Source: Woeseiaceae bacterium (GTDB lineage: Bacteria > Pseudomonadota > Gammaproteobacteria > Steroidobacterales > Woeseiaceae). From it: 64,000 nucleotides of DNA. The notes beneath the pieces are model-generated. The model was given only the letters and a program-made list of their open reading frames with translations, made no database searches and had not been told where the DNA came from. Where the stretch lies: positions 124,001-188,000 of the forward strand of contig JAJFKR010000006.1 in NCBI GenBank assembly GCA_021773095.1. Reading direction: 5' to 3'. Within the stretch, counting starts at the first letter, position 1. Each line of letters opens with the position of its first letter. Made by a program: the position numbers and the translations under genes. Positions 28,658 through 37,107 of the stretch are shown piece after piece.

Positions 28658-30154
28658 TCAGGGCAGCAAGCGGGCGCGAGACAGCAGGAACTCTGAAAGC
28701 ATTGGCACGGGTCGTCCGGTCGCGCCTTTTTGAGTGCCTGACTTCCAGGCCACGCCAGCGATATCCAGGTGTGCCCAGTTCATGCCGTCGGTGAACTTGC
28801 CGAGGAAACACGCAGCGGTGACGGAGCCGCCGCCGGGTCCGCCAATATTCGCCATGTCGGCGAAATTACTCTTGAGTTGCTGAGCGTATTGCTCACCCAT
28901 CGGCATCGGCCATCCGACGTCTTGCGAGCTGTTTCCGGAAGCAAAGATTTCGTCTTGCAGATCGTCGTTGTTTGAATAGATAGCACAACGGTGACTGCCA
29001 AGCGCGACTACGCAGGCACCGGTCAGAGTGGCAACGTCGATAACGGCCGCTGGCTTGAATCGTTTCGAGTAAGTCAGCGCATCGCACAGTACCAGGCGTC
29101 CTTCAGCATCGGTGTTCAATACTTCGATCGTTTGCCCGGACATACTCTTTACGATGTCGCCCGGACGAGTGGCTGTGCCGCTTGGCATATTCTCGACCGC
29201 ACCAACAACCACATTTACATTGATGGGCAGTTTCATCCTGGCGACAGCTGCCATCGTACCGATGACACTCGCCGCACCACACATGTCGAACTTCATTTCA
29301 TCCATACCAGCGCCAGGCTTCAATGAAATACCGCCGGTGTCGAATGTCACGCCTTTTCCGACCAGAACGACCGGTTGGTCGCTGCCAGCCCCTTTATACT
29401 GCATGACGATGAGCTTCGCGGGCTCTACGGCACCAGCCGTAACGGACAGGAGCGAACCCATACCAAGCTTTTTCATTTCGGCTTCGTTCAGAACCCGGGT
29501 CGATAATTTTCCGTTGCCGCTTGCAAGTTTCTTCGCCACGCGTGCGAGATACGAGGGTGTGCAGACGTTGGCCGGCAAATTTCCGAGGTCCTTGGCGAGC
29601 GATACGCCGGCGGCGATTCCGTCGCCATGTTCTGCGCCCCGAGTGGCCTTGGCGGCATCGCCGCGTTTCGCAATCGCGAGGCCGATCGTGTTCAACGGCA
29701 TGGCGGCCTTTTTTCGGCCGCTCTTCATCTGCTCGAAGCGATACAAAACGTCGCTTACGCTCTCGACCGTGTGGCGTGCAAGGTAGTAAGGGTCGGCCCC
29801 TGCGACCGGCTCCAACGTCAGGCAGTTCAGGATCTGCCTTGCCTTGGTATGTGCAATCGCCCGGGTCGCGGTAGCGACGGCTTTACGAAAGGAACTGGCA
29901 TCCAGATTTCCGGCTTTTCCGAGGCCAACGACGACAACCCGGCAGGCTTTGACTCCGGACACGCCGTTCAAAACGGCCACCTGGCCAGCTTCACCGGAAA
30001 CGTCGCCCGACTTCAAGAGCTTGCGGATGAACCCTTTGCTTGCTGCGTCGATATCCGCAGCACCGACACCCAATTTTCCGCGGTTGTATACGCCGACAAT
30101 GACGCAATCAACAGCTCGGCGCGATGCCTTGCTCGTGGTTGTAAAGTATTTCAT
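28658..30154 (-). CDS. pepA: Leucyl aminopeptidase PepA
   Basis: PepA is a hexameric manganese/zinc M17 aminopeptidase and, in Escherichia coli, also a DNA-binding protein in Xer recombination and carAB control. The 498-residue protein has the catalytic and metal-binding motifs GKGVTFDTGG (~250-259), MKFDMCGAA (~270-278) and the M17 signature NTDAEGRL (~345-352). The ATG is followed immediately by a typical MKYFTTT start. It heads the pepA-holC-valS operon and is divergent from lptF. Confidence 0.96.
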   Translation of the reverse strand: MKYFTTTSKASRRAVDCVIVGVYNRGKLGVGAADIDAASKGFIRKLLKSGDVSGEAGQVAVLNGVSGVKACRVVVVGLGKAGNLDASSFRKAVATATRAIAHTKARQILNCLTLEPVAGADPYYLARHTVESVSDVLYRFEQMKSGRKKAAMPLNTIGLAIAKRGDAAKATRGAEHGDGIAAGVSLAKDLGNLPANVCTPSYLARVAKKLASGNGKLSTRVLNEAEMKKLGMGSLLSVTAGAVEPAKLIVMQYKGAGSDQPVVLVGKGVTFDTGGISLKPGAGMDEMKFDMCGAASVIGTMAAVARMKLPINVNVVVGAVENMPSGTATRPGDIVKSMSGQTIEVLNTDAEGRLVLCDALTYSKRFKPAAVIDVATLTGACVVALGSHRCAIYSNNDDLQDEIFASGNSSQDVGWPMPMGEQYAQQLKSNFADMANIGGPGGGSVTAACFLGKFTDGMNWAHLDIAGVAWKSGTQKGATGRPVPMLSEFLLSRARLLP

Positions 30155-30270
30155 AGATTCCCAGTTTGCCTTGATTATTGTTCTGGTATTCGTTCCGGGG
30201 CTGTCACGGACAAAATAAAAGCGGTAGTCTAACCAATTCAGCTATCCACAGCTACGACATTCCCGGCGCA

Positions 30271-31353
30271 ATGACCCGCATCCTCGATCGGTACATTTTT
30301 CGCGAAATCGCCACGACCTGGCTTGGGGTCACGATGGTTCTCTTGCTGATCCTGCTCACCAACCAGTTTGCCCGGGTATTGGGCGACGTTGCCAAGGGCA
30401 AATTGCCCAAAGACGCAGCTTTTGACGTCATCGGGCTGTCCGCGGTGCAATATCTGACCATCCTGGTGCCGATCGGTCTGTTTCTGGCGATCATGCTGGC
30501 GCTGGGACGCCTGTATCGCGACAGCGAATTACCGGCAATGATGGCCTGCCGGGTCGGACCTTCAGGCATTTACAGGCCATTGACCTGGCTGATGTTACCG
30601 CTGGTGCTTGGCGTTGCCTGGCTGTCGATCGTAGGCGGACCGTGGGCAATGACGAGCGTTGACCGGATTGGTGCAGAAGCACGGCGAGAGGCAGATCTCG
30701 CGAGCATCGAACCCGGCCGTTTTACGGTATTCGGTCCGGATCGTGCGGTTGTCTACGGGCACAGCGTGACGCCGGAAGGGCAAATGGAGAAGGTCTTCAT
30801 GCAACGACAGGTTGCTGACGGCGTCATCGAAGTTGTCATTGCCGACCTTGGCGAGATGGTGGAATCCGATGATCCGAATGTTCGCCTTCTGGTCTTGCGT
30901 GACGGCCGACGTTATGAGGGCGTGCCAGGGACGACCGAATTTCGGGTTATTGAATTTGCCGAGCACGGTTTGCCCTACCGCTTACCCAGCTTGAGCACGC
31001 CTGAACCCAGGCCTCGGGCGATGGCGTTTCTCGACCTCATGCGCTCGGAGGAACCCGAACACATTGCGGAGTTTCAGTGGCGACTTGGCGTGCCGCTGGC
31101 AACGATTATTCTGGCGGTTCTCGCGGTGCCATTAAGCAAGAGCCAGCCCCGGGCAGGGCGTTACGGTCGACTTGCGATCGGACTGCTCGTTTTTATTATC
31201 TACCTGAATATGATGAGCGCGGCCAAGGCGTGGATTGAGCAATCTACCATTTCACCGGCGCTGGGAATCTGGTGGGTACATGGGTGCGTACTGCTGTTTG
31301 CGCTGAGTCTGCTCGCCGTTCAGAACGGATATCACCGGAGGCTGTTTCGGTGA
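30271..31353 (+). CDS. lptF: LPS export ABC transporter permease LptF
   Basis: LptF is one of the two inner-membrane permeases of the LptB2FG complex that extracts lipopolysaccharide for transport to the outer membrane. From the ATG at 30271 it has 360 residues: an N-terminal RYIFREI helix start, three membrane helices (to ~120), a periplasmic beta-jellyroll domain (~130-265) and three C-terminal helices. The frame is open to 30178, but this would put 31 unrelated residues before the conserved start. Its stop overlaps the lptG start. Confidence 0.95.
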   Translation: MTRILDRYIFREIATTWLGVTMVLLLILLTNQFARVLGDVAKGKLPKDAAFDVIGLSAVQYLTILVPIGLFLAIMLALGRLYRDSELPAMMACRVGPSGIYRPLTWLMLPLVLGVAWLSIVGGPWAMTSVDRIGAEARREADLASIEPGRFTVFGPDRAVVYGHSVTPEGQMEKVFMQRQVADGVIEVVIADLGEMVESDDPNVRLLVLRDGRRYEGVPGTTEFRVIEFAEHGLPYRLPSLSTPEPRPRAMAFLDLMRSEEPEHIAEFQWRLGVPLATIILAVLAVPLSKSQPRAGRYGRLAIGLLVFIIYLNMMSAAKAWIEQSTISPALGIWWVHGCVLLFALSLLAVQNGYHRRLFR

Positions 31354-32414
31354 CCGGTATTCTGAGCCAATACATGATGCGCACCATTCTGGCGAGCACG
31401 GCGCTGGTTCTGGTCGTTCTTCTGGCACTGGCCGGCCTGTTTGAATTCATTGCTGAGCTTGATGACACAAAAGGTGACTATCAGACAGCGGAGGTGATTC
31501 TCTACACCGCTTTGCGGCTGCCCAACCTGGCATTTGAGATGCTGCCGATCGCGGCTTTGATCGGGTCGTTGCTCGGTCTGGGCGCACTGGCGGGACATAG
31601 TGAAATAATCGTCATGCGATCCGCTGGTCTGTCGGTACGTGAATTAGCGGGCATGGTGGCGCTGTCCGGCGGCTTATTGCTCGTGCTCACGGCTCTTCTG
31701 GGGGAGTTCATCGGACCGCCGCTCGATTTTTATGCACGCAATATGCGTATGGAAGCGCGCTATCAACAAGACGATGCCCGTCTCGGTAATGAGGCCTGGG
31801 TGAAAGACGGATCGACCTACCTGCATCTTGAGAGGGTTAGTCCCGAATTCGAATTTGGCAGTCTCTATCTGTACAGGTTCGATGAGGACCGTCTGGAGTC
31901 AATCGCTGTTGCCGAAAATTCAGGTATTGATGAGAACGATAACTGGATTCTGGACAATCTTCGCGAAACCAATTTTCAAGGGGACGGCGTGCAAATCCAG
32001 CAGACCTCCCGGTCAATAGAATCTTTCGAGGTAAATTCCGATCTCCTGGGTAGTTCATTGGCCAAGCCACTGAGTCTGTCTGCTCGCGAATTGCTGAGTT
32101 ATATCGACTATCTAAAGCGAAACAGTCTTGACGCGAGCAAATACGAAACGGAAATCTGGTTCCGCATCGCGCGAACGTCCACAGTTTTGATCATGCCGAT
32201 TCTGGCACTCGCATTCGTCTTTGGCTCATTGCGAAGCGGCGGTGCTGGTGGTCGGTTGATGATCGGGGTGGTGATCGGCCTCGCTTACTATCTCGCGAGT
32301 GAGATGCTTGCGAATTCGGGGCAGGTGTTTAACCTGAATCCGATTCTTGTAACCTGGCTGCCGTCGGTTACATTGATGATTATCACGCTTTTCGCACTAT
32401 CGCGGATACGTTAA
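31350..32414 (+). CDS. lptG: LPS export ABC transporter permease LptG
   Basis: This is the second permease of the LptB2FG lipopolysaccharide exporter, 354 residues from the GTG at 31350 that overlaps the lptF stop. It has the same architecture as LptF: three helices, a periplasmic jellyroll (~140-265), three helices. The family-typical segment GxLxALGxLAGHSEIIVMRSAG lies in the third helix region (~75-95). The TAA stop shares TTAA with the stop of the convergent RDD gene. Confidence 0.95.
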   Translation: MTGILSQYMMRTILASTALVLVVLLALAGLFEFIAELDDTKGDYQTAEVILYTALRLPNLAFEMLPIAALIGSLLGLGALAGHSEIIVMRSAGLSVRELAGMVALSGGLLLVLTALLGEFIGPPLDFYARNMRMEARYQQDDARLGNEAWVKDGSTYLHLERVSPEFEFGSLYLYRFDEDRLESIAVAENSGIDENDNWILDNLRETNFQGDGVQIQQTSRSIESFEVNSDLLGSSLAKPLSLSARELLSYIDYLKRNSLDASKYETEIWFRIARTSTVLIMPILALAFVFGSLRSGGAGGRLMIGVVIGLAYYLASEMLANSGQVFNLNPILVTWLPSVTLMIITLFALSRIR

Positions 32415-32833
32415 GCGCCTTCTTTCGGGTAATAAACAATCCGTGTCGCGCTGATACGATCGTGCCAGGTCAGGCGCTCTGCGTCCCACAGTGACCAAAG
32501 AAACCCAAGACCAAGCGGTGCCCAGGATACCAGCGCCGCGAAAAACCGCAGGGTTGCAGCCCGTGTGCCGGCTTTGCCGCCATCCAGGGTTTCCAGCTGC
32601 AGGCGCCAGGATTGCATGCCCAGCGTGCGGCCCGAACGCGTCCAGAACCCAACGAAGAATACGTAGATAACGGCGACCAGAACCGACCGGTACAAAAAAT
32701 TCTCGCTGGACTCGACGGGTTCGCCCTCCCGAGCCGCAATGAATGGCAACGTGGATAGAAACAGAAGGGCCAGGGCCAGTAGGCCGTCGTACAGCATCGC
32801 CCCAATGCGACGCATCAAAGTTGCAGTGTTCAT
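32411..32833 (-). CDS. RDD family membrane protein
   Basis: A 140-residue protein with three predicted membrane helices and the RDD family pattern. An Arg-x-x-Ala-x-x-x-D motif opens the first helix (RRIGAMLYDGLLA). The second part has GRTLGMQSWRLQLE (~68-81), and a short C-terminal WHDRISATRIV segment closes it. Some RDD proteins act in Na+/H+ exchange or compatible solute transport; no specific role can be given. It overlaps the MFS gene upstream by four bases and shares its stop bases with lptG. Confidence 0.85.
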   Translation of the reverse strand: MNTATLMRRIGAMLYDGLLALALLFLSTLPFIAAREGEPVESSENFLYRSVLVAVIYVFFVGFWTRSGRTLGMQSWRLQLETLDGGKAGTRAATLRFFAALVSWAPLGLGFLWSLWDAERLTWHDRISATRIVYYPKEGA

Positions 32834-34152
32834 TCGACGCCCTGTTTTTTTAGTATTAAAGCCTGACGTTTGTAATCACGCCCCAGCCACAACGCGACAA
32901 CAAACCATATGAGGGCAAACGGCAGCATTGCCACGGATACGCCGGCAACGCCCAGCGCCATCAGAATTTTGACCGACCATGCACCGATGATATCGCCGAA
33001 GCGATAGACGGCTGTCTCGATGAAGTTCTTGGTTTTGTACTTCTCTTCACGGGTAGCGACCGAGTACAACATGTCGGTGGTTGGTTTGCTGAAGCTGAAA
33101 CCGAGTGCTCTGCGGGCGATGGTCAGAAGCGCAACGACACCGAGTACGGGGTCGATTGCCAATAGTATGAAGCCCCCTACTGAGACAATGGGCTGGAGCG
33201 CGAGCGACCGGCCGATCCCGAATCGCATGACGATTTGTTTGACGACGAACATCTGGCCGAGCAGTGCGAATAAATTGGTCCAGAAGTTAATATTTGAAAA
33301 GAATTCGGTTCGCGCATTGGCACCGGAAATGGACTCCTGAACCATTTGTGCGGCAAATATGTAGAGCGCTGTCCCGAGCAAGCTGGCGATGATTGAGCAA
33401 GCAACGATCCCGAGAAAATAATTGGATCCGAAAATGTGAGTGATACCACTTAGTGAACCACCGCCCAGCGGTTCGCTGCTCTTGACGGTGTCGTCAGTAT
33501 CCGCCGTGTGTTCATGTGCCACCCAATGGCGCAGCTGATGAATGCAAAGCACGGGCAAGACCAACAACGCGGCTGCTATTGGAAAGAGGTTTTGAAAACC
33601 GATTTCAACGACAACTGCGCTCGTTGCGGCGGCGCCGATCAGCGCGCCGATACTGCCGCCGGCAGTAATAAAGCCGAACAGGCGTCTGCCCTGTTCCCGG
33701 GTATAAATATCCGCCATGAAACTCCAAAAAACGGACACGACAAACAGGTTGAATACGCTGAGCCAGACAAAAAAAGCCCGCCCGAGCCAGATGTGGTCGT
33801 TGCCATCATCGAGGTATTGAGAGAAAAGAAACCAAAAGATCAGGATATTCGAAACGAAGAACAAATTGACCCAGGGCAAAAACGTGCGCCTGGGATAGCG
33901 CGAAGTGACCCAGCCGAAAATCGGAGTGGCGACCATCATCGCAGCGAAAGTGCCCATGAATAAATACGGAATCGTATCCGGCCCGCTGCCGACTGCCATT
34001 GCCTCGCGAATTGGGCGGAGGATGTAGTACGAGGACAGCACGCAAAAGAAATAGGCGAAGGACCAGGCGACGGCTACATACTCATGATTTTCGGGCCCCA
34101 AGACCTTGCCGAACAGAAACAGGCGCAATTTTGAGGTAGGGTTGCTGGCCAT
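32830..34152 (-). CDS. MFS-fold carrier resembling NTP/NTP exchange transporters
   Basis: The 440-residue protein has 12 hydrophobic segments. The motif YYILRPIREAMAV after the first helix and a conserved D-I-Y-T-x-E-Q-G-R-R-L-F-G segment near residue 150 resemble the MFS group annotated as NTP/NTP exchange transporter-like, related to plastid and rickettsial ATP/ADP carriers. In free-living bacteria these are unlikely to import ATP; the substrate is unknown. The gene is translationally coupled to the RDD protein (four-base overlap), so both may serve one transport function. Confidence 0.72.
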   Translation of the reverse strand: MASNPTSKLRLFLFGKVLGPENHEYVAVAWSFAYFFCVLSSYYILRPIREAMAVGSGPDTIPYLFMGTFAAMMVATPIFGWVTSRYPRRTFLPWVNLFFVSNILIFWFLFSQYLDDGNDHIWLGRAFFVWLSVFNLFVVSVFWSFMADIYTREQGRRLFGFITAGGSIGALIGAAATSAVVVEIGFQNLFPIAAALLVLPVLCIHQLRHWVAHEHTADTDDTVKSSEPLGGGSLSGITHIFGSNYFLGIVACSIIASLLGTALYIFAAQMVQESISGANARTEFFSNINFWTNLFALLGQMFVVKQIVMRFGIGRSLALQPIVSVGGFILLAIDPVLGVVALLTIARRALGFSFSKPTTDMLYSVATREEKYKTKNFIETAVYRFGDIIGAWSVKILMALGVAGVSVAMLPFALIWFVVALWLGRDYKRQALILKKQGVE

Positions 34153-34224
34153 CGTGTTGCCATCTTAATGGTCGGGCGACAAATGTCACTAAATTAGAAA
34201 AACAATCTCAAGGGGTGGGAAATT

Positions 34225-34608
34225 ATGGAAGCAGTTGTAATTGTTACGGTTCTGGCGCTGGCTCAGTACCTGTATTTCGGCATTCAGGTCGGTGGAGCGC
34301 ACCAGAAATACGGAATTTCTGCGCCGACCATGTCGGGTGATCCGAATTTCGAACGCGTAAATCGCGTGCACCAGAATACGCTGGAGCAACTCATCATCCT
34401 GATTCCGGCACTCTGGATGTACGCTCACTACGTGGAACCGCTGTGGGGTGCCGGTCTGGCCGTCGTCTATATAATCGGTCGATTCGTCTATCGTGCGGCT
34501 TACATCAAGGATCCTTCGTCCCGCGGAATGGGTTTCACTTTGTCCTTTTTCCCCAGTGCCGTCATGGCCGTGTGGGTGTTGATCGTTGTGGTCAAGTCGT
34601 ACTTCTGA
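34225..34608 (+). CDS. MAPEG family membrane protein
   Basis: A 127-residue protein with four membrane helices of the MAPEG type (membrane-associated proteins in eicosanoid and glutathione metabolism). The conserved FERVNRVHQNTLEQL segment lies at ~49-63 and GRFVYRAAYIKDPSSRGMGF around 90-109. Relatives are glutathione-dependent transferases or peroxidases, so a detoxification role is possible. AGGGG lies about 9 bases before the ATG. It is monocistronic and ends in a strong hairpin at 34625-34656. Confidence 0.88.
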   Translation: MEAVVIVTVLALAQYLYFGIQVGGAHQKYGISAPTMSGDPNFERVNRVHQNTLEQLIILIPALWMYAHYVEPLWGAGLAVVYIIGRFVYRAAYIKDPSSRGMGFTLSFFPSAVMAVWVLIVVVKSYF

Positions 34609-34624
34609 ACACTTCTCGATAAAC

Positions 34625-34656
34625 CGGCGAGATTTGGCGCTGTCCAAGTCTCGCCG
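34625..34656 (+). terminator. Long hairpin downstream of the MAPEG gene
   Basis: A 13-bp stem (one G-T pair) with a 6-base loop: CGGCGAGATTTGG pairs with CCAAGTCTCGCCG around CGCTGT. It starts 16 bases after the stop. It is followed by TTCGTTC rather than a clean T tract, so it may be an imperfect terminator or an mRNA-stabilising structure. Confidence 0.5.
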
Positions 34657-34699
34657 TTCGTTCAATCCTCGTCACTCATTGACGTAAAGGAGAAGAACG

Positions 34700-35251
34700 A
34701 TGGCGAAAAGGATATTTGCCGCGCTGATCATCGCATCAGTGCTCGGGTTAGCGACGTCTCAATCGCAGGCACAACTCAGACCGTTCGCGGTCGACGGTTG
34801 TGCGCGGCTGGCGCGAGTGATTTACGCCGAAGTTTCGGCCGCTGCTGTATTCGGGAAAAAAAGGTCGGGTCCCTGGGCGATCAACCTGGGGCAGGGCGAT
34901 CTTTCGGTCTGTAAGCACACGGCGAAAACCGTTTCCCGGGCTTTCACCTCGGCGATGCTAAGTGCTGGTATCGAGGTTTCCTGGGCGGCCGACAAAACGA
35001 ATAACGGTGATTTCTGCTGGAGTCATTTCTTGTCACAGTGTTATCCGAACCGCGATCCTTTAGTGCAGTCGGTAACGAGTATTGACGCGGAGTTCGTTCA
35101 AAAAAGCTGGTTTGTCGTATCGCGAGCGGTGATGAGCGAAATGTACAATCCGTTCAGCAGCGACGAGGTCCGATTTCGCGATGACGACCTAAAATTGCGA
35201 CTCGGGTTGTCCTTGCGATCGGTTGATAGCAGCCAGGTTGATAGCAGCTAG
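34700..35251 (+). CDS. Secreted protein of unknown function with four cysteines
   Basis: I do not recognise this 183-residue protein. It has a signal peptide ending ..SQSQA (~24), so it is exported. The mature part has four cysteines (in VDGC, SVC, DFCW and SQCY), enough for two disulfides, and no obvious catalytic motif. A good ribosome-binding site (AAGGAGA) precedes the ATG. The 3' end holds a 15-base tandem duplication that adds five residues, so the C-terminus reads VDSSQVDSS. It lies between a strong hairpin and a convergent palindrome, so it is probably transcribed alone. Confidence 0.7.
   Translation: MAKRIFAALIIASVLGLATSQSQAQLRPFAVDGCARLARVIYAEVSAAAVFGKKRSGPWAINLGQGDLSVCKHTAKTVSRAFTSAMLSAGIEVSWAADKTNNGDFCWSHFLSQCYPNRDPLVQSVTSIDAEFVQKSWFVVSRAVMSEMYNPFSSDEVRFRDDDLKLRLGLSLRSVDSSQVDSS
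35221..35250 (+). repeat. 15-base tandem duplication at the 3' end of the secreted unknown gene
   Basis: GGTTGATAGCAGC occurs at 35221-35233 and again at 35236-35248 as part of a 15-base unit repeated twice (second copy differs by one base). It is in frame and duplicates five residues just before the stop. Confidence 0.85.
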
Positions 35252-35269
35252 CTAATGAGGCGGGGAGTT

Positions 35270-35287
35270 GCCGGCTTAGTCGCCGGC
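35270..35287. terminator. Palindrome at the convergent end of the secreted unknown and DUF2007 genes
   Basis: GCCGGC-TTAGTC-GCCGGC forms a 6-bp GC stem with a 6-base loop. It includes the DUF2007 stop codon. There is no T tract, so function as a bidirectional terminator is only a possibility. Confidence 0.35.
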
Positions 35288-35491
35288 AGCTTCCCAATCC
35301 GCTATCACTTCTCTGGCGTCGGCTACATCGCCTTTGGGTACAAGCACTCGAATATTCCCGGCGGCGGGCAGTTCCCCGATACCGCCCTGAAGATATTCAC
35401 CCTGAATCATCGCCTTGATTCCCGCTTGTTGCAGCTGGTGCATGATGAGGTGAGCTTCAATATTGCTGGATGCGTCGTATACGGTTTTCAT
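35276..35491 (-). CDS. DUF2007 small protein
   Basis: A 71-residue soluble protein matching the DUF2007 pattern: MKTVYDA start, helix with EAHLIMHQLQQAGI, then a short beta segment and VLVPKGDVADAREVI near the end. The family has a ferredoxin-like alpha-beta fold and is sometimes called putative signal-transducing protein, with no established role. It lies 25 bases after the Kelch gene stop, on the same strand. Confidence 0.82.
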   Translation of the reverse strand: MKTVYDASSNIEAHLIMHQLQQAGIKAMIQGEYLQGGIGELPAAGNIRVLVPKGDVADAREVIADWEAAGD

Positions 35492-35516
35492 CGGTGAGGT
35501 CTGTTGGGTTCAGCGC

Positions 35517-36584
35517 TTAGCGTAACAGGTACTTGCTGACTGCGCTGCTGACTGTTTGTTCCGGCAGCATGCCACCGACGATTACCCAGCCGCCCTGAAA
35601 CGGCAGCAGTCCGCGATGATCCATTGATGCGGTGTTGTTCTGTTTGATGACTTGCCACTCAAACGTCTCGAAACTCATGAACAACCCATCCCGGACTGGC
35701 TCCGATGGATTTCCGTCGTATCCCATGCCATTGAAGTTGTACGGATTCTCACTGCCCCCAAGAAACAACACACCGTTTAACGGGGCTATCCCGGCAGCTG
35801 CCATACGGTAGCGGGGCAAGCCAGGATGTGCAGCAAGCGGGCGCCAGTCGATGCGGCGACTGTCCTCGTTGTCGATTATGCCCAGCCAACATTCCTTACT
35901 GGCCGCGAAACTCCGTGACCTGTCGGCGTGCGGCAGCACGGCAACGCCATCGCAATAAACGATGTTGTTACCCACGATTCCACCAGCGTGACCGAACAGC
36001 GTTGTGCCCGGGATGGGTGTGGCTTGAGTCCACGTGTCTGACACCGTGTCGTAACGCTGCACGAGATTGACATTCCCCAGATCATGCCAGCCACTGACGA
36101 GATATATGAATCGATTCTTGTAGGAGAATGAAACGGCGTCATCGACAGGCACCGGCATGGGACTTCGTTCTACAAACTCACCGGTTTCCGGATCGAATGA
36201 ATGTACCCATGGCGTCGATACCTCGGCGCCATCTTCCGCTACCGAGTAACCACCGAATACATAGGCCAGTTCGCCAACCGACTCAGCTGTTGCGGCGAGG
36301 CGGCCATCGTCACCCGATACCGGCGCATGCTCAATCCATTCATTCGTCGCACCACTGAGAACGAAAGTTCGAGCGTGTGTATCTGAATGCTCCAGACCAC
36401 TACCAATGCCGGCAAAACTGACGATGTACTCGATTTTATCAACGGTCACGGCGGTCACAGCGTTATTGGACACCGGGTCTGGCAGTTGCAAGAGGGCATC
36501 GGTGCGAAGAGTTAACTCAGCGTCGGCCGCCCACAGGGTTGTGGCAAGCAACAGGCAGCTGATGGCGATTATCGGGCGCTTCAT
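35517..36584 (-). CDS. Exported Kelch-repeat protein
   Basis: The 355-residue protein starts with a signal peptide (cut near LWAADA) and then shows Kelch-type beta-propeller blades. Recurring features are GR-LAATAES-YVFGG, SGW-D-N-QRYD and LPRYRMAAAGI-FLGG, with the paired glycines and spaced Tyr/Trp typical of Kelch. It resembles the NanM/mutarotase-like propellers, but I see no decisive motif for sugar epimerisation. It is likely periplasmic and cotranscribed with the DUF2007 gene. Confidence 0.82.
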   Translation of the reverse strand: MKRPIIAISCLLLATTLWAADAELTLRTDALLQLPDPVSNNAVTAVTVDKIEYIVSFAGIGSGLEHSDTHARTFVLSGATNEWIEHAPVSGDDGRLAATAESVGELAYVFGGYSVAEDGAEVSTPWVHSFDPETGEFVERSPMPVPVDDAVSFSYKNRFIYLVSGWHDLGNVNLVQRYDTVSDTWTQATPIPGTTLFGHAGGIVGNNIVYCDGVAVLPHADRSRSFAASKECWLGIIDNEDSRRIDWRPLAAHPGLPRYRMAAAGIAPLNGVLFLGGSENPYNFNGMGYDGNPSEPVRDGLFMSFETFEWQVIKQNNTASMDHRGLLPFQGGWVIVGGMLPEQTVSSAVSKYLLR

Positions 36585-36683
36585 TTGGGCGTGGGACTCG
36601 TTGAATAATTCGATTGAATTCTAAAGAAATCGCGGTCGTAGTCGCTATGAGAATATGAGGTGGACAATTTCAGGAACATCATA

Positions 36684-36965
36684 ATGGGCTCTCAATCGGA
36701 CGACGAATCGCGAAAAACACTCTCAGCTAACCAGCAAGGCCGTGTTGTTGAGGATGATCGCGGGCATCAGGTCTGGGAGGGTACGATAAAAACCATCAAA
36801 TTGTCGTTGATGAAAACAGGGATTTTCTTCAAGTCTGAGGCGCAGCAGCGCCTGCAGGCGCTTCACGAGTCGGATTCCGAAAACGCTCGGGAGGATCTCG
36901 AGGAAGAGCTTGAGATCGTGGATGGTGGTGGTGGGTTCGATCCTTACGATTCGAGCAGCAAATAG
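36684..36965 (+). CDS. Small acidic protein of unknown function
   Basis: I do not recognise this protein. From the ATG at 36684 it has 93 residues and no signal peptide or membrane segment. The centre has WEGTIKTIKLSLMKTGIFF, and the C-terminus is strongly acidic with a Gly-rich turn (EELEIVDGGGG). The upstream GTG at 36660 is possible, but AGGA with 8-base spacing supports 36684. The gene is divergent from the Kelch gene and followed by the mini-hairpin cluster. Confidence 0.65.
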   Translation: MGSQSDDESRKTLSANQQGRVVEDDRGHQVWEGTIKTIKLSLMKTGIFFKSEAQQRLQALHESDSENAREDLEEELEIVDGGGGFDPYDSSSK

Positions 36966-36976
36966 GGGATTGATTC

Positions 36977-37037
36977 GCCGCTTCGCGGCTCACCCCTGCG
37001 GGGCGCACTGCGTGCGTCCCAGTAGCTTCGCGACTGG
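36977..37037 (+). repeat. Cluster of four adjacent mini-hairpins
   Basis: Four short palindromes stand almost back to back: GCCGC-TTC-GCGGC (36977-36989), CCCC-TGC-GGGG (36993-37003), CGCAC-TGC-GTGCG (37004-37016) and CCAGT-N9-ACTGG (37019-37037). The repeated 3-base loops (TTC, TGC, TGC) make chance unlikely. I cannot name the family. Confidence 0.7.
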
Positions 37038-37074
37038 TCGAACAGGATTCAAATCCTCCAGAGGGACAACCAAA
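37016..37074 (+). other. tRNA-like 3' fragment of unknown origin
   Basis: AGGATTCAAATCCT (37043-37056) looks like a T arm with a TTCAAAT loop. It is followed by AGAGGGACAACCA ending in CCA at about 37072. GTCCC (37016-37020) can pair with GGGAC (37063-37067) to close the unit. No D arm or anticodon arm is visible, so this is not a functional tRNA. It could be the remnant or scar of one. Confidence 0.4.
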
Positions 37075-37077
37075 TAA

Positions 37078-37102
37078 AAAGGGCCCGCGTTGCGGACCCT
37101 TT
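37078..37102 (-). terminator. Intrinsic terminator of tRNA-Glu
   Basis: On the - strand an 11-bp stem AAAGGGTCCGC / GCGGGCCCTTT with loop AAC is followed by TTATTT. It lies 5 bases beyond the tRNA 3' end. Because it is nearly symmetric, it may also stop transcription coming from the + strand side. Confidence 0.85.
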
Positions 37103-37107
37103 GTATT

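Noticed and set aside
28650..28811. 54-residue N-terminal extension of HolC
   Set aside because: It lies inside the pepA coding end and would not match the chi subunit start.
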